A DNA stretch of 23,613 nucleotides from a virus. A model generated the notes under the pieces. It saw nothing but the letters and a program-made list of their open reading frames with translations. It made no database searches and was not told where the DNA came from. The stretch spans positions 1 to 23,613 of the IMG/VR virus record IMGVR_UViG_3300023184_000522; one strand, given 5' to 3'. Positions 21,218 to 23,613 of this stretch are shown one piece after another (position 1 is the stretch's first letter; every line of letters begins with the position of its first letter). The translations under genes were made by a program, and so were the position numbers.

Positions 21218-21576
21218 GCTTTCTCCAAATACAAACAAACAATTTGACGGTCATCTGTGTAAGCAACACCGTTTAGCGCATCTAACACAGCCTTTGCATA
21301 GTTGTCTATGTCTCCTGTTAATTTTGTTTTTGGTCCTTCAACCAATGGGTTGTGTGTTACTGGTTCAATCATGAGTTCTGTTCCCTCTGTGGTGAAGCGC
21401 AACTTCACCGACAGAAGACCATTTTCAAATAGTGGACCTTTATATGCTTCTTTAATTTCTTTTTCATAATCCATTGTCGCTTTAGGTGTGTACGCATGAC
21501 CAGTTTTGGTTACTCGTGGTCTACCTTTTGCTTTTGGTCTTATGGTTATGTTTTGATGGTACTGAAACTTTTTCAT
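21214..21576 (-). CDS. rusA: RusA-like Holliday junction resolvase
   Basis: The 120-residue product matches RusA-type endonucleases, which bind and cut four-way DNA junctions as dimers to resolve replication and recombination intermediates. The N-terminal PKAKGRPRVTKTGHAYTP (14-31) is the usual substrate-binding lead. The catalytic block GDIDNYAKAVLDALN has D89, D91 and K95, and YTDDRQIV has D108 and D109. These correspond to the D-x-D-N-x-x-K and final Asp residues of E. coli RusA (D70, D72, K76, D91). Length is as expected. It starts by ATGA overlap with the primase stop and ends by ATGA overlap with the zinc-ribbon gene, so it is part of one coupled replication operon. Confidence 0.88.
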   Translation of the reverse strand: MKKFQYHQNITIRPKAKGRPRVTKTGHAYTPKATMDYEKEIKEAYKGPLFENGLLSVKLRFTTEGTELMIEPVTHNPLVEGPKTKLTGDIDNYAKAVLDALNGVAYTDDRQIVCLYLEKA

Positions 21577-22475
21577 GGATTAAAGTCTTCCTTGTGATTG
21601 TTGTTCTTGCCGTACACATCTTCAACTATTTTGGTTAATATTTCTACCACGTTTGGTCGTAGGTGAAACTTTCCCCAACGCTTATCTGCATCAACTATCA
21701 GGATGTATGCCATTCCGATTGGGACTCCAATGTTGCAAGCATGGTGTGCCATGCGCACCAAACTATTTGACCTGTCGTGCTTCTCATCTGGACCGTTCTT
21801 CCATGCTGTATATAGCAGCCCATCTGCATGGGTTAATGCCTCTTGCACAGAAGATGATGTTGGTAGTTCCATGACTGCTCTTTGTCTTGGACGATACTTC
21901 TCTGCTAATGGTTGCAAAAGATTTATGCTCACCCTTGACTCTTGTGCACTGTCCAAGAATTGTTTTAATGACATTGGTTCATCATCTTTCTTGAAAAGCA
22001 TGTACCTGTTATCGGGCATTGCATCAATGCCACCCGGATATGGAAGTCGGACATAGTTGCCTAGTCCGTTTGCTTGTTCCTGTTTCGGATTGACTTCCTT
22101 TGGTGGAAGTCCAATAACTTCGTGTGCAGACAAGAATGCTCTACGCATCACTGGTGCAGGAACCCAGTCATTAGCAAACACCCAAATGTGGAATCCTCTC
22201 ACAGTCTTCTCTACAAAAGATGGAATGCTTTTCATACCAAATGCAACCTGTAGGTTTCGTGCTGAGTCAAGGTCATCAACGTCAATATCGGAACATCCCC
22301 AACGGACGGATGAGCCGTCTGTTAGGGGATAGATACCGATGAGTTCTTCGCCGTACAAATGTTTGGCAAATGTTTCGTATGACACAGATGACTTTTTTGA
22401 GCCACCTTCCCATGTTCCGTATGCATCAGTTCTTCCACCAAACAGCGACATGAATTTTTCTATTGGGTCATTCAT
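21573..22475 (-). CDS. AEP (archaeo-eukaryotic primase) superfamily protein
   Basis: The 300-residue product shows the order of AEP motifs. WGCSDIDVDD has D63 and D65 as the metal-binding D-x-D. TVRGFHIWVF has H96 in the G.H.W block. NPKQ (129-132) and GLGNYVRLPYPGG (137-149) form the LGN..RLP-type segment often seen in primase-polymerases. The last 100 residues are helical and may be a helicase- or template-binding domain. It probably makes replication primers, with the helicase encoded just upstream. It starts at ATG 22475, 8 nt inside the helicase gene, and the ATG sits in an 8-bp stem of the mRNA. No helicase or zinc domain is fused. The primase call is well supported by motifs; polymerase activity is inference. 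Confidence 0.78.
   Translation of the reverse strand: MNDPIEKFMSLFGGRTDAYGTWEGGSKKSSVSYETFAKHLYGEELIGIYPLTDGSSVRWGCSDIDVDDLDSARNLQVAFGMKSIPSFVEKTVRGFHIWVFANDWVPAPVMRRAFLSAHEVIGLPPKEVNPKQEQANGLGNYVRLPYPGGIDAMPDNRYMLFKKDDEPMSLKQFLDSAQESRVSINLLQPLAEKYRPRQRAVMELPTSSSVQEALTHADGLLYTAWKNGPDEKHDRSNSLVRMAHHACNIGVPIGMAYILIVDADKRWGKFHLRPNVVEILTKIVEDVYGKNNNHKEDFNP
22295..22330. repeat. Long imperfect inverted repeat (15 bp with one bulge)
   Basis: ATCCCC (22295-22300) pairs with GGGGAT (22325-22330), and AACGGACGG (22301-22309) pairs with CCGTCTGTT (22315-22323), with one unpaired A at 22324, one G-T pair and the loop ATGAG. It lies in the primase gene, just before the D-x-D codons. It is the longest such structure I noticed in the leftward region. 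Confidence 0.6.
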
Positions 22476-22477
22476 GT
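22448..22477 (-). promoter_or_regulatory. Stem covering the primase start codon
   Basis: In the leftward mRNA ACAUGAAU (22477-22470) pairs with AUUCAUGU (22455-22448) across a 14-nt loop. The start AUG and the helicase stop are both inside the 5' arm. Ribosomes finishing the helicase gene would open it, so it could couple primase to helicase translation. Confidence 0.4.
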
Positions 22478-23490
22478 AGTAGTCCCAACTGATGGTACTG
22501 TTGTGGTAGCGCAGAGTCCAAGTCTGTTAGACGACCTGTGTGTGCATCCAGTTCAAAGTGAATGTCATCTACAAGTTGTCCAGCAGGTCGCTTGTTCTTC
22601 AGCAAGTTGATGGTCACAGTGTATTCGTGAACCTTTGCTTCGTAACGCAACTCATCGAGTCTGTCTTGTGCACGTTCAGAATGTGAACGGTCAAGTTTCT
22701 CTATGAGTTCCTGTATCTCAGCAGCAATCTGATATTTCTTGCGCCTGACACCAATGATTGATGTCGCTTGTTGTTCACCACCAAACGCACCTGATGACAT
22801 TGTGAGTTTTGCACCATCAGCACCTGCATGTCTAGATGTTTGGTGCAGAACCAACATTGGGATGTTGTGTCTGCGTCCGAACCCTTTGAGGAAGGTTGCT
22901 TTGTCGGGTACTGTCTCTCCTGCTTCTACCAAATCTAGGTAGTCAACAACTACCAAGTCAGGTACTTGCCCCCACACGTCACAGAGTTCGTTATAACCCC
23001 GTTCCATGTCTGAGGAAGTTAGTGGCTGGTCAAACACAGCGAGGTTTGGAAAGTCCTCTTCTGCTGTTTGTCGGAGCAGGTTGATGGCATCTTTGTCATC
23101 ACGGGCTACTCTCGCTTCCAGTTCTCGTGCATCAATGTTGTGGTGCATACAGGTGAGTTTGGTTAGGACGAGTTGTCTTGGCTCGTCTGGAATGAACATA
23201 GCGATGTGTTTGTCACGGTTGTTGCGAAGTGCATGAAGTAGTAAGAGCGTCTTACCACCGTGGGCAAAGCCCAACATCATACAGATTTCACCTGCCGCAA
23301 TTCCACGCATCTCTGCGTCAATTTTATCTATGCCTAAATGCACTCTCTCATTTGGTGTCTGTGCCCATCTTACGAATGAGTCAACAGAATCTGCCAACGG
23401 TGAATACAGTCGGTACTCGGATGGTGGAGCGACTTGTGGTCGCCCCACCGATTCCCAGCCCGCAGCAATTTGCTCTGCGGTCATCCTCAT
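22468..23490 (-). CDS. Replicative helicase, RecA/DnaB-type ATPase
   Basis: The 340-residue product is a RecA-fold ATPase of the DnaB/gp4 helicase class. Walker A is GFAHGGKT (74-81), Walker B is LVVVDYLDLV with D183, and a downstream sensor block is MLVLHQTSR with Q217, followed by SSGAFGGEQQATSIIGVRRK, typical of the DNA-binding loop and arginine region. The N-terminal 60 residues are short, so there is no fused primase or full DnaB N-terminal domain. It probably forms a hexameric ring that unwinds DNA 5' to 3', with the overlapping downstream AEP gene supplying primers. ATG at 23490 overlaps the upstream stop (TAATG); ATG at 23484, two codons in, is an alternative. The class is certain; the polarity is inferred from the family. 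Confidence 0.85.
   Translation of the reverse strand: MRMTAEQIAAGWESVGRPQVAPPSEYRLYSPLADSVDSFVRWAQTPNERVHLGIDKIDAEMRGIAAGEICMMLGFAHGGKTLLLLHALRNNRDKHIAMFIPDEPRQLVLTKLTCMHHNIDARELEARVARDDKDAINLLRQTAEEDFPNLAVFDQPLTSSDMERGYNELCDVWGQVPDLVVVDYLDLVEAGETVPDKATFLKGFGRRHNIPMLVLHQTSRHAGADGAKLTMSSGAFGGEQQATSIIGVRRKKYQIAAEIQELIEKLDRSHSERAQDRLDELRYEAKVHEYTVTINLLKNKRPAGQLVDDIHFELDAHTGRLTDLDSALPQQYHQLGLLHE
23423..23449 (-). repeat. 11-bp inverted repeat near the helicase start
   Basis: GGTGGAGCGAC (23423-23433), loop TTGTG, GTCGCCCCACC (23439-23449). The single A-C mismatch becomes a G-U pair in leftward RNA, so the stem is complete only in the helicase mRNA, 41 nt after its start codon. Confidence 0.5.
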
Positions 23491-23613
23491 TATTTGGCTC
23501 GTGGTGGCCAGTAAGCCTTCTCAGCCTCTACGGCTTTGAAGTGTGGACGCTTTGCGTTTGCTTCCAAACCATCACGGTTGTCATACACTTTGTCTACACC
23601 ATCACGCTTGCAC
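23490..23613 (-). CDS. Partial CDS, C-terminus only, unknown function
   Basis: The last 40 codons of a leftward gene enter from the right edge and end at TAA (23492-23490), which overlaps the helicase ATG as TAATG. The visible end starts CKRDGVDKVYDNRDG and finishes EAEKAYWPPRAK: polar, basic and with no recognisable motif. The tight coupling to the helicase suggests a replication or nucleotide-metabolism protein, but this cannot be told from the fragment. Confidence 0.65.
   Translation of the reverse strand, partial: CKRDGVDKVYDNRDGLEANAKRPHFKAVEAEKAYWPPRAK

Noticed and set aside
21703-22056. 117-residue rightward open frame opposite the primase.
   Set aside because: The primase motifs on the other strand account for this stretch; no start signal is seen.
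1-23613. tRNA genes, CRISPR arrays, insertion sequences, integrase or attachment sites.
   Set aside because: No cloverleaf-like T-loop context, regularly spaced repeats, transposase motifs or integrase motifs were seen on either strand.

Overview
The window is a stretch of tailed-phage (or prophage) genome, densely packed with genes and moderately AT-rich as judged by eye. A portal, scaffold, major capsid protein, head-tail adaptor and beta-propeller-like nozzle appear in that order. They are followed by Gln-rich internal proteins and one giant 2960-residue protein, with no tape measure, tail tube or sheath gene. That layout is what a short-tailed (podovirus-like) phage carries. The first gene resembles the DUF2746-type membrane proteins of actinobacteriophages, and the endolysin is an M15-type peptidase. 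Together these suggest an actinobacterial host, perhaps a low-GC aquatic lineage. The host is inference, and the large terminase is not in the window.

Layout. Rightward genes fill 33-19563: a small membrane protein (holin candidate), portal, scaffold, major capsid protein and a small Ala/Thr-rich capsid-associated protein, closed by a strong hairpin terminator at 4302-4334. Next come a small Cys/His protein, the adaptor, the nozzle, a short fibre-like protein, a short coiled-coil protein, three Gln-rich proteins of 144, 349 and 430 aa, the 2960-aa protein, and an M15-type endolysin. Most neighbours overlap by ATGA or TAATG, so translation is probably coupled.

Leftward genes run from the right edge down to 19418. 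In transcription order they are: a partial unknown gene, a RecA/DnaB-type helicase, an AEP-type primase, a RusA-like Holliday junction resolvase, a Cys-rich mini-protein, a PD-(D/E)XK-like nuclease, a lone sigma-70 region-4-like HTH protein, and three small unknown proteins. This is a replication, recombination and regulation module. It meets the structural module tail to tail, and the last leftward ORF reads 146 nt into the antisense of the endolysin gene.

Most striking observation: from 6885 to 19042, six consecutive ORFs totalling about 4042 residues contain no cysteine, while the portal, capsid and nozzle proteins do contain some. This block holds the candidates for proteins ejected into the cell with the DNA, so the depletion may reflect passage through the tail in unfolded form. 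No non-genic stretch longer than 300 bases exists. I saw no tRNA, rRNA, CRISPR array, insertion sequence or attachment site.
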